A stretch of 64,000 nt of DNA from SAR324 cluster bacterium. Lineage in GTDB: Bacteria > SAR324 > NAC60-12. Each line of letters begins with the position of its first letter. The stretch's first letter is position 1. Of this stretch, positions 17,662 to 25,397 are shown one piece after another. The DNA lies in the NCBI GenBank assembly GCA_028281495.1, contig JANQJU010000064.1:248001-312000 (forward strand), written 5' to 3'. The notes beneath the pieces are model-generated. The model worked only from the letters and a program-made list of their open reading frames with translations, was not told the origin of the DNA and ran no database searches. Both the position numbers and the translations under genes were made by a program.

Positions 17662-18570
17662 ATGCGCATCGATATTCCTGCTTTGAACCAACTTCGCACC
17701 TTTGAAAGTGCAGCGCGTCATTTGAGTTTCACACGAGCAGCCGAGGAGCTCCATATCACCCAGGGGGCCGTGAGCCAACAGATTCGACAGCTTGAAGATG
17801 AGCTGGGATTCAAATTATTCCATCGTTTGACTCGTCGGATTGTCTTGACGGAGGAAGGTCAACGTTTATCCCAAGAGGTCCAATCGGCTTTGTTGAGGCT
17901 CTCCGAAGTGATTCAACAATTGAAACACGATGAAATGAGCGGAGCCTTGACGGTGAGTGTTTTGCCTTCCTTTGCTATGAAATGGTTAGTGCCTCGGCTG
18001 GGGCATTTCAATCGACAGCACCCTGAAGTCCAATTACGTCTGCATACTTCAGACAAGTTAATCGATTTCAAATCGGAAGATATTGATGTGGCTGTTCGCT
18101 ATGGGAAAGGAGATTATCCAGGGTTGGAAGTGACCTTGTTGATGCACGAACAGATTTTTCCGGTTTGTAGCCCAGACCTCCTTAAGGAGAAACCCATCCA
18201 CAGTCCAGATGACTTAAAAAATCATCTATTGATTCAAGACGTTGTGGAAGGGCGTTTGAATGACGAAGACCAAGATTGGCATACATGGTTGAAGGCAGTG
18301 GGAGCAGACATTCCTAAACAGGTGGGGACAGCCTTCACCCGTTCCGAGATGGTGCTAGAAGCGGCGATTGAAGGACAAGGTGTGGCTATGACCCGTTTTT
18401 CTCTAGCAGAATTGGACCTGAAAGCCGGGCGGGTGGTGCGTCCGTTTCACTACAATATTCAGTCGGAATATGCGTATTACATTGTGTGTCCCCCTGAAAC
18501 CGCGCAGCGTACCAAAGTGGGATTATTTAAAGACTGGTTGCTATCTCAAGTTCCAGTGAAAGCAGCGTGA
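17662..18570 (+). CDS. LysR-family regulator, GcvA-like
   Basis: 302 residues. The N-terminal winged helix (about 5-65) reads LRTFESAARHLSFTRAAEEL and TQGAVSQQIRQLE, the form typical of the GcvA subgroup. The C-terminal periplasmic-binding-like effector domain (about 90-295) contains SVLPSFAMKWLVPRL and AVRYGKGDYPGL, also GcvA-type. GcvA in enterics controls glycine cleavage genes; no gcv genes are in this window, so the target is open. It stands alone. Confidence 0.88.
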   Translation: MRIDIPALNQLRTFESAARHLSFTRAAEELHITQGAVSQQIRQLEDELGFKLFHRLTRRIVLTEEGQRLSQEVQSALLRLSEVIQQLKHDEMSGALTVSVLPSFAMKWLVPRLGHFNRQHPEVQLRLHTSDKLIDFKSEDIDVAVRYGKGDYPGLEVTLLMHEQIFPVCSPDLLKEKPIHSPDDLKNHLLIQDVVEGRLNDEDQDWHTWLKAVGADIPKQVGTAFTRSEMVLEAAIEGQGVAMTRFSLAELDLKAGRVVRPFHYNIQSEYAYYIVCPPETAQRTKVGLFKDWLLSQVPVKAA

Positions 18571-18584
18571 GAAAAATAAAGCGT

Positions 18585-18881
18585 TTATGCGTGAGCGTTT
18601 CGATTTGTTTTGTAAATGAGTAGATAAATCATGGGTCCAATCGAGCCAGTTGTAAGTGTGAGCACTACCCATGGCCATGGACTGCGGTTGGCTGCTTTTG
18701 CATCGTTCCACATCCACACGAGAAATAGACTGAGTGCGATGACCAAATCAGTAAAAACTTGTGCTCCGGCAAAACTTTGAAAGTGAGGCTCAATAATACC
18801 CCAATATCCGTGGTGCCAAAGCGCGAATGCTGTGAGTATAGAGAAAGCAATTAATATGATGATTAATAAATTACGTTGCAT
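18585..18881 (-). CDS. DUF2834-like small membrane protein
   Basis: Start taken at ATG 18881, with GGAGA 6 bp upstream; longer in-frame forms to 19112 would run through the neighbouring operators and into the TetR gene. 98 residues with three hydrophobic segments (about 4-22, 37-58, 70-90). The pattern AGAQVFTDLVIALSLFLVWM followed by WPWVVLTL resembles DUF2834. It is divergent from the TetR gene, with two copies of an operator-like palindrome between, so it is the likely target of that regulator. Confidence 0.7.
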   Translation of the reverse strand: MQRNLLIIILIAFSILTAFALWHHGYWGIIEPHFQSFAGAQVFTDLVIALSLFLVWMWNDAKAANRSPWPWVVLTLTTGSIGPMIYLLIYKTNRNAHA

Positions 18882-18992
18882 TGTCATCTCCATTTTCGAA
18901 AGGATTGTATTGTTGCTCTGATCCATCACCCCCATTATCTCTGAGATAATCAAAGTGGTGTTCGAACCTATTATAATCATTGTTTTATTTGC

Positions 18993-19030
18993 GTAGCACC
19001 TGCTACATAAAAATTTGTAGCACCTGCTAC
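18993..19030. promoter_or_regulatory. Two identical operator-like palindromes between TetR and DUF2834 genes
   Basis: GTAGCACCTGCTAC occurs at 18993-19006 and again at 19017-19030. Each is a GTAGCA / TGCTAC inverted repeat with a CC centre, and centre-to-centre distance is 24 bp. This layout, between a divergent TetR gene and a small membrane protein gene, is what tandem TetR operators look like. Confidence 0.75.
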
Positions 19031-19058
19031 ATTTAATGTCAAATGGAGCTTGAAAAAA

Positions 19059-19598
19059 ATGAAGAAAACTGAAGTCAGAAGGCAACTCATCATTGATAAA
19101 GTTGCCGATCACTTGCTTGCAGAAGGATTGAAACGAGCGAGTCTACGTCAATTGGCTGGTGTCACTGACATGAGTGATCGGATGCTGATGTACTACTTCA
19201 CAGATAAAGACGAACTCCTTCGGGCCGCTCTCGAAACAATTGCTCAACGATTGGTAGGAATCTTGGCTACTGTTGACTCAGAACAAATGCCGTTCCAAGC
19301 CCTAATTCCCTATCTTGCGGGGATGATGAGGGAACCCCTCATTCGTCCCTATCTGAGGCTGTGGTTAGAGTTGATGCCACTTGCGGTAGGTGAAGAAGAA
19401 CCCTATTGTTCTATCGCTCGGCAAATCTTAGAAATTTTTTATAAATGGATTGTTTCGGCCCTCAAAGTAGAGCAGGAAGAAGACCGTTTGCCGATGGCTG
19501 CGTTTGCTTTAGCTCTGACTGAAGGCCTAGTCCTGTTGAATACACTAAACTATGATTCAATGGTCAATACTGCGCTGAAAGGTGTTGAAATACGCTAA
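19059..19598 (+). CDS. TetR-family regulator
   Basis: Start taken at ATG 19059, 10 bp after GGAG (19045-19048); a TTG at 19050 would be too close to that site. 179 residues. The N-terminal helix-turn-helix reads ADHLLAEGLKRASLRQLAG and MSDRMLMYYFTDKDELLRAAL, the TetR signature. The C-terminal ligand domain is all helical and hydrophobic. Regulates itself and the divergent DUF2834 gene by inference from the twin palindromes upstream. Ligand unknown. Confidence 0.87.
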   Translation: MKKTEVRRQLIIDKVADHLLAEGLKRASLRQLAGVTDMSDRMLMYYFTDKDELLRAALETIAQRLVGILATVDSEQMPFQALIPYLAGMMREPLIRPYLRLWLELMPLAVGEEEPYCSIARQILEIFYKWIVSALKVEQEEDRLPMAAFALALTEGLVLLNTLNYDSMVNTALKGVEIR

Positions 19599-19996
19599 AA
19601 GTGTAATAAAATCCCCTTTCAAATCCTCACGTTGTCTGGTTCCTTTCTTTTTTGTCCCATGCCTTATAGCCACGTGGCTCGAATTCAGTTTGTGGATGAG
19701 AGTTTCTGCCTTTTCTAAAGAAGAGGACATGCACCAAATTTGACTATCGAGTTTTCCACGATAAGAAGATTGTTTTAACTTGCTTTATCGTTCAAGCTCA
19801 GGTTTTTCTGGAGCGGCTCATCGAATTTATAGCTTGGGCGTTTTAAGTGAAGTTATAGAACTAACCTCCTGTTGAATGGAGTACAAATTGTACTGCGGCG
19901 AAGAAATTGGCTGTTTTTTGACAGAACAGAATGTCTTCAGAGGCCAGGAGCGGTTTTTTAAGTTCTTATTCGAACGTGATATTTAAGGAGAATGAA
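19599..19996. other. Intergenic stretch after TetR gene
   Basis: 398 bp without a supported gene. Stops are frequent in all frames and no strong hairpin with a T-run was found. The promoter for the following lipoprotein gene must lie near its 3' end. Confidence 0.5.
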
Positions 19997-20398
19997 ATGA
20001 AATCAACCATTACCATTATTGCTTCGTTGCTTGTTTTACTTTCTGGCTGTTCTGTTCAGACGCAAACACGTGGTTCCGCTTCGATTCCAAATGCGGAATA
20101 TAATAAAGTGTATGCGTTGACCACCCAGGCCATTTTGGACAGCGAATTTTCAATAACCAGTTCTGATAAAGAGACGGGAATAATCGTTGCAAAAGCAGGG
20201 AGAAACCTGCTGCTCGCGCATGAAGGCTCTTCGATTAATATCATTGTTTTGAAATCGGGCGAGGGCGTGAACTTAGATATTCGAAGCACGCTTGCTGGGC
20301 AAGTAGCGGACTACGGAATCAATGAAGACAACATCAAATCATTTTGTAAAAATTTGAAGAATTTGTTGCCCGAGGCGACCTGTGAAATCAAGCCGTAG
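19997..20398 (+). CDS. Small lipoprotein of unknown function
   Basis: Start taken at ATG 19997 after AAGGAGA (19985-19991); an earlier in-frame start gives no signal sequence. 133 residues with signal MKSTITIIASLLVLLSGC and lipid-attachment Cys18. The mature part is a small alpha/beta domain (AEYNKVYALTTQAILDSEF, then alternating strands including GVNLDIRS). The pattern of an N-terminal helix followed by a beta sheet is seen in several periplasmic lipoprotein families, but I cannot name one. Alone, with no clear operon partner. Confidence 0.7.
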   Translation: MKSTITIIASLLVLLSGCSVQTQTRGSASIPNAEYNKVYALTTQAILDSEFSITSSDKETGIIVAKAGRNLLLAHEGSSINIIVLKSGEGVNLDIRSTLAGQVADYGINEDNIKSFCKNLKNLLPEATCEIKP

Positions 20399-20729
20399 TT
20401 CGGTTTGAGCGACTTCGTGAAATCGTATACACATCCATTCTGGACGAATGAGAAATTCCAAAGAAGTCGTATGGATTGCAAGGTCGTCGTCGCATTTGAT
20501 GCTCGACCTTGCCTGTTTTATCAATTTCCATATCCCCTCCAATAGTTCCAATCCACTTTTCCTGCATATCCACTTTTCCTGCATATCCACTTTTCCTGCA
20601 TATCCGCTTTTCCTGCATAATCGAGACAATCTTGCTGTTTTTTCTCTTTTGTTTCACTAGTTACTATATTTTTATTAAAGTCTTACTAGGGATTCAATAT
20701 TTGATTATACAAGGCTCCCTCAGCAGCTC
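20399..20729. other. Non-coding stretch holding a tandem repeat
   Basis: 331 bp without a supported gene. It contains the 4 x 17 bp repeat at 20551-20618. Several short open frames cross the repeat on both strands but are simply translations of it. Confidence 0.55.
20551..20618. repeat. 17-bp tandem repeat, four units
   Basis: ATCCACTTTTCCTGCAT at 20551-20567, 20568-20584 and 20585-20601 is exact; the fourth unit 20602-20618 has one change (A to G at its fifth base). The near identity suggests recent slippage. It lies in the least gene-dense part of the window. Confidence 0.95.
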
Positions 20730-21692
20730 TTGATACGGGCGCATAGTATCATTTCAAAACTTCTTCTAGGAAATCCAGAAAGCTCATGTTTTGTAATCTG
20801 TCCAAATGGTAGAAACTTACCAGCACGTTTTCAAACCTACGGGCATAAACTTTACTATTACAATGGCAACATGATGTATAAAGCGCGTAAAAAGGATGAG
20901 GCTGATTACAATGCGAATCATTTGCGAGTCGCCAAAGGTGATATCGTCAAAATAATGGTCGAAATACTACTGTGTCGTGTCATCATCGAAAGGGTAGCAG
21001 TGCGATATTTAGGAAATTGCTATGGTTCCCAAGTGATGTGGGTAGCGCTCGGTGGTGGGCTGACTACGTACAAACGTAAACAGAGTTTGCAACACAATGC
21101 CACGATGATCCCCGACAGTGAGGATAGCTTGATCAACGTCAATTGGGACGACGGCATGAGTGAAATGAGTAAAGTGGGGCCAAACCCAGTCCATCCTACG
21201 GCAGAATTGAGTGATCATGCCATGAATGAGTTTTTTGACTATGGCATGGGAGCCGTTGAGTATAACACCGATTATCATCACAGCTTCATGTTGATTCTTT
21301 CCAAAAGACTCCAGAAGCTTGAGGATGGCAAAATCCCCAAGGATCCAAAATTTACGGCTCTCTCTCATAAGCTTTCGGACAAAATAACCAACTATGATGA
21401 CACACACGGCAACGTGTTTGAGAAAAAAGTCGTCAAATATGCGGAGAATAAACCGAAACCCGAAGAAGGGACAGAGTCGGGAAAAGTCTGGCGAACTTGG
21501 CGATGGGTGGGCACCTATGCCTATGATCAGCGGATTTATGGTTTTCAAGGTCATCCGTTATACCATCTCACTGAATATAGCGGCAGTTGGAATGCGGACG
21601 AGCCGAGCATTGCCAACAATGAGTTAACTGCTAGAAATCCCAATTATCAAAACACTGCGAATTTGATTTGGAATCATGTGTTTCAATTCTAG
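20730..21692 (+). CDS. Divergent class I glutamine amidotransferase-like protein
   Basis: 320 residues from a TTG start without a clear ribosome site, so the gene may be 5'-truncated or start at ATG 20871. Three motifs fit a class I (peptidase C26-like) amidotransferase: the nucleophile elbow LGNCYGSQ with Cys97 followed by ALGGG; YNTDYHHSF (about 179-185), like the N-x-HH segment of C26 members; and YGFQGHP with His275, where family members have GxQxHPE. The usual Glu after HP is replaced by Leu, so the triad is incomplete and activity is uncertain. Loop lengths are unusual, with a long insert between about 190 and 265. No synthase partner adjoins it. Function unknown. Confidence 0.5.
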   Translation: MIRAHSIISKLLLGNPESSCFVICPNGRNLPARFQTYGHKLYYYNGNMMYKARKKDEADYNANHLRVAKGDIVKIMVEILLCRVIIERVAVRYLGNCYGSQVMWVALGGGLTTYKRKQSLQHNATMIPDSEDSLINVNWDDGMSEMSKVGPNPVHPTAELSDHAMNEFFDYGMGAVEYNTDYHHSFMLILSKRLQKLEDGKIPKDPKFTALSHKLSDKITNYDDTHGNVFEKKVVKYAENKPKPEEGTESGKVWRTWRWVGTYAYDQRIYGFQGHPLYHLTEYSGSWNADEPSIANNELTARNPNYQNTANLIWNHVFQF

Positions 21693-21853
21693 AAAGTAAG
21701 AAGGAACACCAGTACCAAGAAATAAGAGCAGCGGCCGCTGTGCAAATAGTGGGCAGACCATTCCATTGTAATGGAAATGGTAGCAACCGTGAAAGTTGGA
21801 TGTACATGCGATACGAGATTCCCATTGACGAGATCTATGAAAATGAGGTTTAA
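21668..21853 (+). pseudogene. Short open frame overlapping the amidotransferase-like 3' end, possible remnant
   Basis: 61 codons from a TTG, overlapping the preceding gene by 25 bp in another frame and ending with EIPIDEIYENEV. No ribosome site is evident. It could be the out-of-frame tail of a longer ancestral protein or a chance frame. I favour a remnant because this whole stretch is loosely organised. Confidence 0.2.
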
Positions 21854-21903
21854 GGGATGGAGACCCTGTTTTTCTTAAACATCAAAATTCAAAGAAAGCC
21901 AGC

Positions 21904-22275
21904 ATGACTCAGAAAATGGGAAAAGTGATCATCCAAGATCTAGCTGTAATGTGCATCGTAGGCATTCATGAAGTCGAACGGCGTTTGGAACAGCAGATTG
22001 TTGTAACTGTAGAAATGACAACCGACATAGGCACTCCCGCAGAATCCCACAATATTGAGGATGCTGTGGATTACGATCAAACTGCCCGACAAATGCGGGA
22101 TTTGATTCAACAAGGGAGATATCTTTTGATCGAAACAATGTCTGAAGACATTGCCGACCTCATTTTGAAAAACCCAAAAGTGGTGCAAGTCCGGGTTCGG
22201 ATTCAAAAACCGATGGCACTTGCCCATGTGAATGCAAAGTATGCCGCTGTTGAAATTGTACGAGGGGCTATATGA
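21904..22275 (+). CDS. Dihydroneopterin aldolase / epimerase (FolB/FolX family)
   Basis: 123 residues, normal for the family. It begins GKVIIQDLAVMCIVGIHEVER, matching the FolB/FolX pattern IxxLxxxxxIGxxxxE, and has the substrate-binding glutamate region VDYDQTARQMRDLI and the C-terminal VRVRIQKPMAL. FolB makes 6-hydroxymethyl-dihydropterin for folate; FolX epimerises dihydroneopterin triphosphate to the monapterin form. It overlaps a FolM-type reductase by 4 bp (ATGA), which favours the tetrahydromonapterin route (FolX), but the sequence alone does not separate the two. Confidence 0.82.
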   Translation: MTQKMGKVIIQDLAVMCIVGIHEVERRLEQQIVVTVEMTTDIGTPAESHNIEDAVDYDQTARQMRDLIQQGRYLLIETMSEDIADLILKNPKVVQVRVRIQKPMALAHVNAKYAAVEIVRGAI

Positions 22276-23018
22276 CCGAGGCAAACCAACCCGGCCGAGA
22301 AAGAGTCGCCCTAGTGACTGGTAGTGCCAAGCGGATGGGAAAAGCTATTGTCGAAATGTTAGCTGCGGAGGGAGTTCAAGTCATCGTCCACTACCGAAGC
22401 AGTCTAGAAGAAGCCGAAGCAGTCGTAGCACGAGTGATCCAAAATGGGGGGAATGCGTATGCTCTTCAAGCAGACCTCACCCAGGCACAACAAGCTGAAC
22501 AGCTCGTGGGAGAAGTGATACGCCGGAGTGGTCGGCTGGATATTCTGATCAACAATGTTGGGAATTATTTGTGGAAGTCCATTGAGTCCACGACGCTGGA
22601 AGAATGGGAATCCATGCTTCAAGGCACGGTGAACCTGACCTACTACATGTGCCGCGTAGCACTTCCACAGATGAAGAAACAAGGCTGGGGGAGAGTGATT
22701 AACTTGGGAGACGCGAGGGCCGACCATCTGCAAGCCTGGCCAGAATGCACTCCTTACATGATCGGGAAAACGGGGGTTTTGTTGCTTACAAAAAGTCTAG
22801 CAGCCAGCTATGGAGCTTATGGCGTTACAATCAACTGTATTGCGCCAGGAGTCATGAATAACTCTATCGATCTTTCAGAACACCCCTTGGAAGAGATTCC
22901 AGCGGGGCGTTATGGAAAGTATGCTGACATCCTTCATGCAATACGATTCTTGATTCAAGAAGAAGCAGCCTACGTTAACGGGGCGAATCTCAAAGTTGAC
23001 GGAGGCTGGATGCCATAA
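22272..23018 (+). CDS. folM: Pteridine reductase-type SDR, dihydromonapterin reductase candidate
   Basis: 248 residues, SDR fold. The nucleotide-binding motif is TGSAKRMG, the TGxxxRxG form of pteridine reductases (PTR1, FolM) rather than the general TGxxxGxG. NNVGNYLW and the later Y-x3-K (YMIGK) follow. FolM reduces dihydromonapterin or dihydrofolate with NADPH. The 4-bp overlap with the FolB/FolX gene indicates translational coupling, and together they would convert dihydroneopterin derivatives to tetrahydromonapterin, the cofactor of phenylalanine hydroxylase in several gammaproteobacteria. The general SDR possibility remains, but motif and neighbour agree. Confidence 0.78.
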   Translation: MTEANQPGRERVALVTGSAKRMGKAIVEMLAAEGVQVIVHYRSSLEEAEAVVARVIQNGGNAYALQADLTQAQQAEQLVGEVIRRSGRLDILINNVGNYLWKSIESTTLEEWESMLQGTVNLTYYMCRVALPQMKKQGWGRVINLGDARADHLQAWPECTPYMIGKTGVLLLTKSLAASYGAYGVTINCIAPGVMNNSIDLSEHPLEEIPAGRYGKYADILHAIRFLIQEEAAYVNGANLKVDGGWMP

Positions 23019-23024
23019 GGTTTT

Positions 23025-23414
23025 CTAAATCTTTTTCTCTTTTTGAAACCGTTGAATGACCCAAACTTCAATCGGTAAATCTTCTTTACGGATCGTTTGT
23101 TTCATTTCCTTCAGCAATCCTTCATCCTCCAGACGTTCCAAAATTAGTACGATGGCGGCATCTTTCCCTGTTTCTTTGGCATAATCTAGTGAACGATCGA
23201 TGGCTTCTGTCCATTTGTCTGCAAATTCGAAGGCCACGGCATGGGTATCCAACAAGCAGTCGACAGGGGTTTTATCTTTTGCACGGTAATCGATCTCACC
23301 GCTTTGAAAGCGGCACCACTTCCCTAGATAATATTCTTTTTCGTGAAACCGTTGTTCTGCATGCGTAAACCAAGGAAGCAAACAGAGTCCGAAGACTATC
23401 CAGTATCTTTTCAT
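23025..23414 (-). CDS. Secreted small protein with PD-(D/E)xK-like pattern
   Basis: 129 residues with a Sec-type signal (MKRYWIVFGLCLLPWFTHA, cleavage after THA). The mature part reads GEIDYRAKDKTPVDCLL, then THAVAFEFADKW and a helix EAIDRSLDYAKETGKDAAIVLIL. This matches a family of small uncharacterised proteins I recall with the same TxxAxExxFADKWxEAxxxxxxYAxxTGK layout, whose Glu, Asp and Glu-x-x-x-Lys spacing resembles PD-(D/E)xK nucleases. Nuclease activity is inference. Ribosome site GGAG precedes the ATG. It lies downstream of the lipoprotein gene on the same strand, 55 bp away. Confidence 0.6.
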   Translation of the reverse strand: MKRYWIVFGLCLLPWFTHAEQRFHEKEYYLGKWCRFQSGEIDYRAKDKTPVDCLLDTHAVAFEFADKWTEAIDRSLDYAKETGKDAAIVLILERLEDEGLLKEMKQTIRKEDLPIEVWVIQRFQKEKKI

Positions 23415-23469
23415 AACATCTCCATGGGTTGAGTAACCGAAGGTTGAAAAAGGAATCGGATTTCCTGAA

Positions 23470-24180
23470 TTAATAAAAAAGTGTCAGATCCTCCCATTGG
23501 AGGACGGCTTGCCCCTTGAGTCCAGAAACTACCAATTGGATGTTTTCCGAACCGCGGGCCTCTTGGAGGGTAGCCTTAGAAAGCTTGGGGAAGGAAACCC
23601 GGTACACATCAACCCAGCGGTCTAAGTGGTGGGTGTATTTTTTGAGGTATTGCACTTCACGATGAGTTTCTTTCAATTTGACTACATGCAGCGGTTGCAA
23701 TACGTCGCCGTCGTCGTCTTTCAAATACATCTTCCAGGCAGAATCTGCTTGATCCAGTTTTACAGATTCAACGGTGCCATTATATAAAAAAACAATGAAT
23801 TCGAATCGATTTTGAAAGGCTTCCTGTTGCTGCTGTTCTACCCGTTGGGCCTGAGTGTCGTTCCAAAAATGTGCTTGGGACAAGTCTGCCACAAGCCGTT
23901 TCCGATAGGCTTGATTTTTAAACACAGCATCGGCAATCAGCAACGGTCGGTAGTCACGATAAATATGGTCGCGCCGATAAATCTCACGAAACAGTGTTTT
24001 CCATGCTTCGTCGGTGAATTGGATATTTGCATACAGCGGGTGGAATTCGTAAGGTCGGCTGGTGGTAGTGCATCCCATTTCGGCGAACAAGAAAAAGACG
24101 CCAAGAGCCAGATAAAAGAATTGAAGAGGACGGGCAGATTTCACAAGCGGGCTTAGCTGTTTTTTAAGCAGTTCGGACAT
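23470..24180 (-). CDS. Lipoprotein of unknown function
   Basis: Start taken at ATG 24180, which overlaps the 3' end of the upstream zinc-ribbon gene by 28 bp; a longer frame to 24264 has no better support. 236 residues; an unusually long N-region (about 18 residues) precedes a hydrophobic segment and lipobox AEMGC (Cys37). The mature protein has a helical front (EAWKTLFREIYRRDHIYRDY) and a beta-rich back that ends VVSGLKGQAVLQWEDL. I do not recognise the family. Overlap with the zinc-ribbon gene implies co-expression. Confidence 0.65.
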   Translation of the reverse strand: MSELLKKQLSPLVKSARPLQFFYLALGVFFLFAEMGCTTTSRPYEFHPLYANIQFTDEAWKTLFREIYRRDHIYRDYRPLLIADAVFKNQAYRKRLVADLSQAHFWNDTQAQRVEQQQQEAFQNRFEFIVFLYNGTVESVKLDQADSAWKMYLKDDDGDVLQPLHVVKLKETHREVQYLKKYTHHLDRWVDVYRVSFPKLSKATLQEARGSENIQLVVSGLKGQAVLQWEDLTLFY

Positions 24181-25364
24181 AAGGTGGGTGCAACCCATAA
24201 TTCTAAGTCGGTCATCAATTGTTGCCGGGCTGTCCACAAAATATCGGTTCCACATTGTTGGCATTGGACATATCTATCCGGCAGATTATGTAAAAAGTTA
24301 TGGCACCGTTCACAATAATGAGAGGGAGGTGTGGATAACACGAAGTCTTTTTCTTGGTATTGTCCAGTTTCGAATTGATCCGCTTGAGACCAGATCCAAG
24401 TCTTGGAACAACCTTCTTGATGACACGGTACTTCTTTTTCTGTCAATGAGTCTTGAATCTGAAGACACTGTTCACAGTATTTATGATGATGCGATGCTTT
24501 CCGCTTTTGTACATGATCTAATAATTGATCGTTCACTGAATATTCAACCGTATTCGGGCATGTGGTTTTGCTACAAGGCGCTACCATTGGTTTTAAACGC
24601 TTTAATAAACCGAAGCAAGAGTCACAATAACGCTCTGGTACCGCTAGATCTGGGTTGTTTTCTAAGGCTCTCATGTGCTCCAATTGCGAATAAGCCGACC
24701 ATTCCCAAGTATGATCACAACCCGTCACACAACAAGTTTCGTGCTTGGGAGCCAGTTTCTTCAATTGGCCGCTGCATTTAGGGCACATCCGCTTAGGGTC
24801 CTTTTTGTTGTTAATTTTCAATTCCAATTGTGTCATACGATCTAACACCCAATCATGGGTGCAAGTCCGGACTCGGCAAGGACGCTTTTTGGGAGAAAGT
24901 GTTTGTAAGATCCGAAAACAGGGATCGCACAATCGAGGCGCTGGCTCGGCGTCCAACTCACGCCCCCCACTGCGCAGTTGAGATGAAGCGAACCAAGTCC
25001 ATGTGTTCTTGCATCCTTTGATCCGGCAGGGAACGTTCTTATCCTCAACGGTTTTAAGAATCTTTTGGCATTCATCACAAAAGAAGTTTTCTTTTTTGAG
25101 AGGACGATTTTTTCTTTTGAGAACGAGCTGTTGGTAGGGGGGGATGGTGATGGAGTGTTCGCAGCCTTTTGCGGCACAATCGATTTCGAGAGGTTCTAAG
25201 GATTTGAAGATGTCCCGGCAGGTATGGCACATCCGTTTAGGAGGCCGCCCCCTCGGATGCTTCCAAGTTTCAACGACTTCTTCGGGTCGCAACACCCAGG
25301 TCTCGTTGCAGCCAGGGACTTTGCATGTCACCTGTTGAGCTTCCACCGCATCAAGTAATGACAT
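24153..25364 (-). CDS. Protein made of eight tandem zinc-ribbon-like repeats
   Basis: 403 residues, almost wholly repeats of about 48-55 residues. Each has CxxxxC followed by a Trp-containing strand and a Q-rich helix, then CxxC: pairs CKVPGC/CHTC, CAAKGC/CDEC, CRIKGC/CDPC, CRVRTC/CPKC, CCVTGC/CDSC, CSKTTC/CEQC, CHQEGC/CERC, and a last CQQC/CPNC. Four cysteines per unit suggest one zinc each, eight in total. The conserved pattern C-x4-C-x(2-5)-W is like nucleic-acid-binding ribbons, but the target is unknown. Strong ribosome site AAGGAGG. It overlaps a lipoprotein gene on its 3' side. Confidence 0.75.
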   Translation of the reverse strand: MSLLDAVEAQQVTCKVPGCNETWVLRPEEVVETWKHPRGRPPKRMCHTCRDIFKSLEPLEIDCAAKGCEHSITIPPYQQLVLKRKNRPLKKENFFCDECQKILKTVEDKNVPCRIKGCKNTWTWFASSQLRSGGRELDAEPAPRLCDPCFRILQTLSPKKRPCRVRTCTHDWVLDRMTQLELKINNKKDPKRMCPKCSGQLKKLAPKHETCCVTGCDHTWEWSAYSQLEHMRALENNPDLAVPERYCDSCFGLLKRLKPMVAPCSKTTCPNTVEYSVNDQLLDHVQKRKASHHHKYCEQCLQIQDSLTEKEVPCHQEGCSKTWIWSQADQFETGQYQEKDFVLSTPPSHYCERCHNFLHNLPDRYVQCQQCGTDILWTARQQLMTDLELWVAPTLCPNCLKNS

Positions 25365-25397
25365 TGCCCCCTCCTTTCTGCGTTTTTTCGCATGCGC

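Noticed and set aside
20388..20660. Frames on both strands across the 17-bp repeat encoding CRKSGYAGKVD-type repeats
   Set aside because: The repeated peptide only reflects the DNA repeat; no start signals and no codon pattern of a gene.
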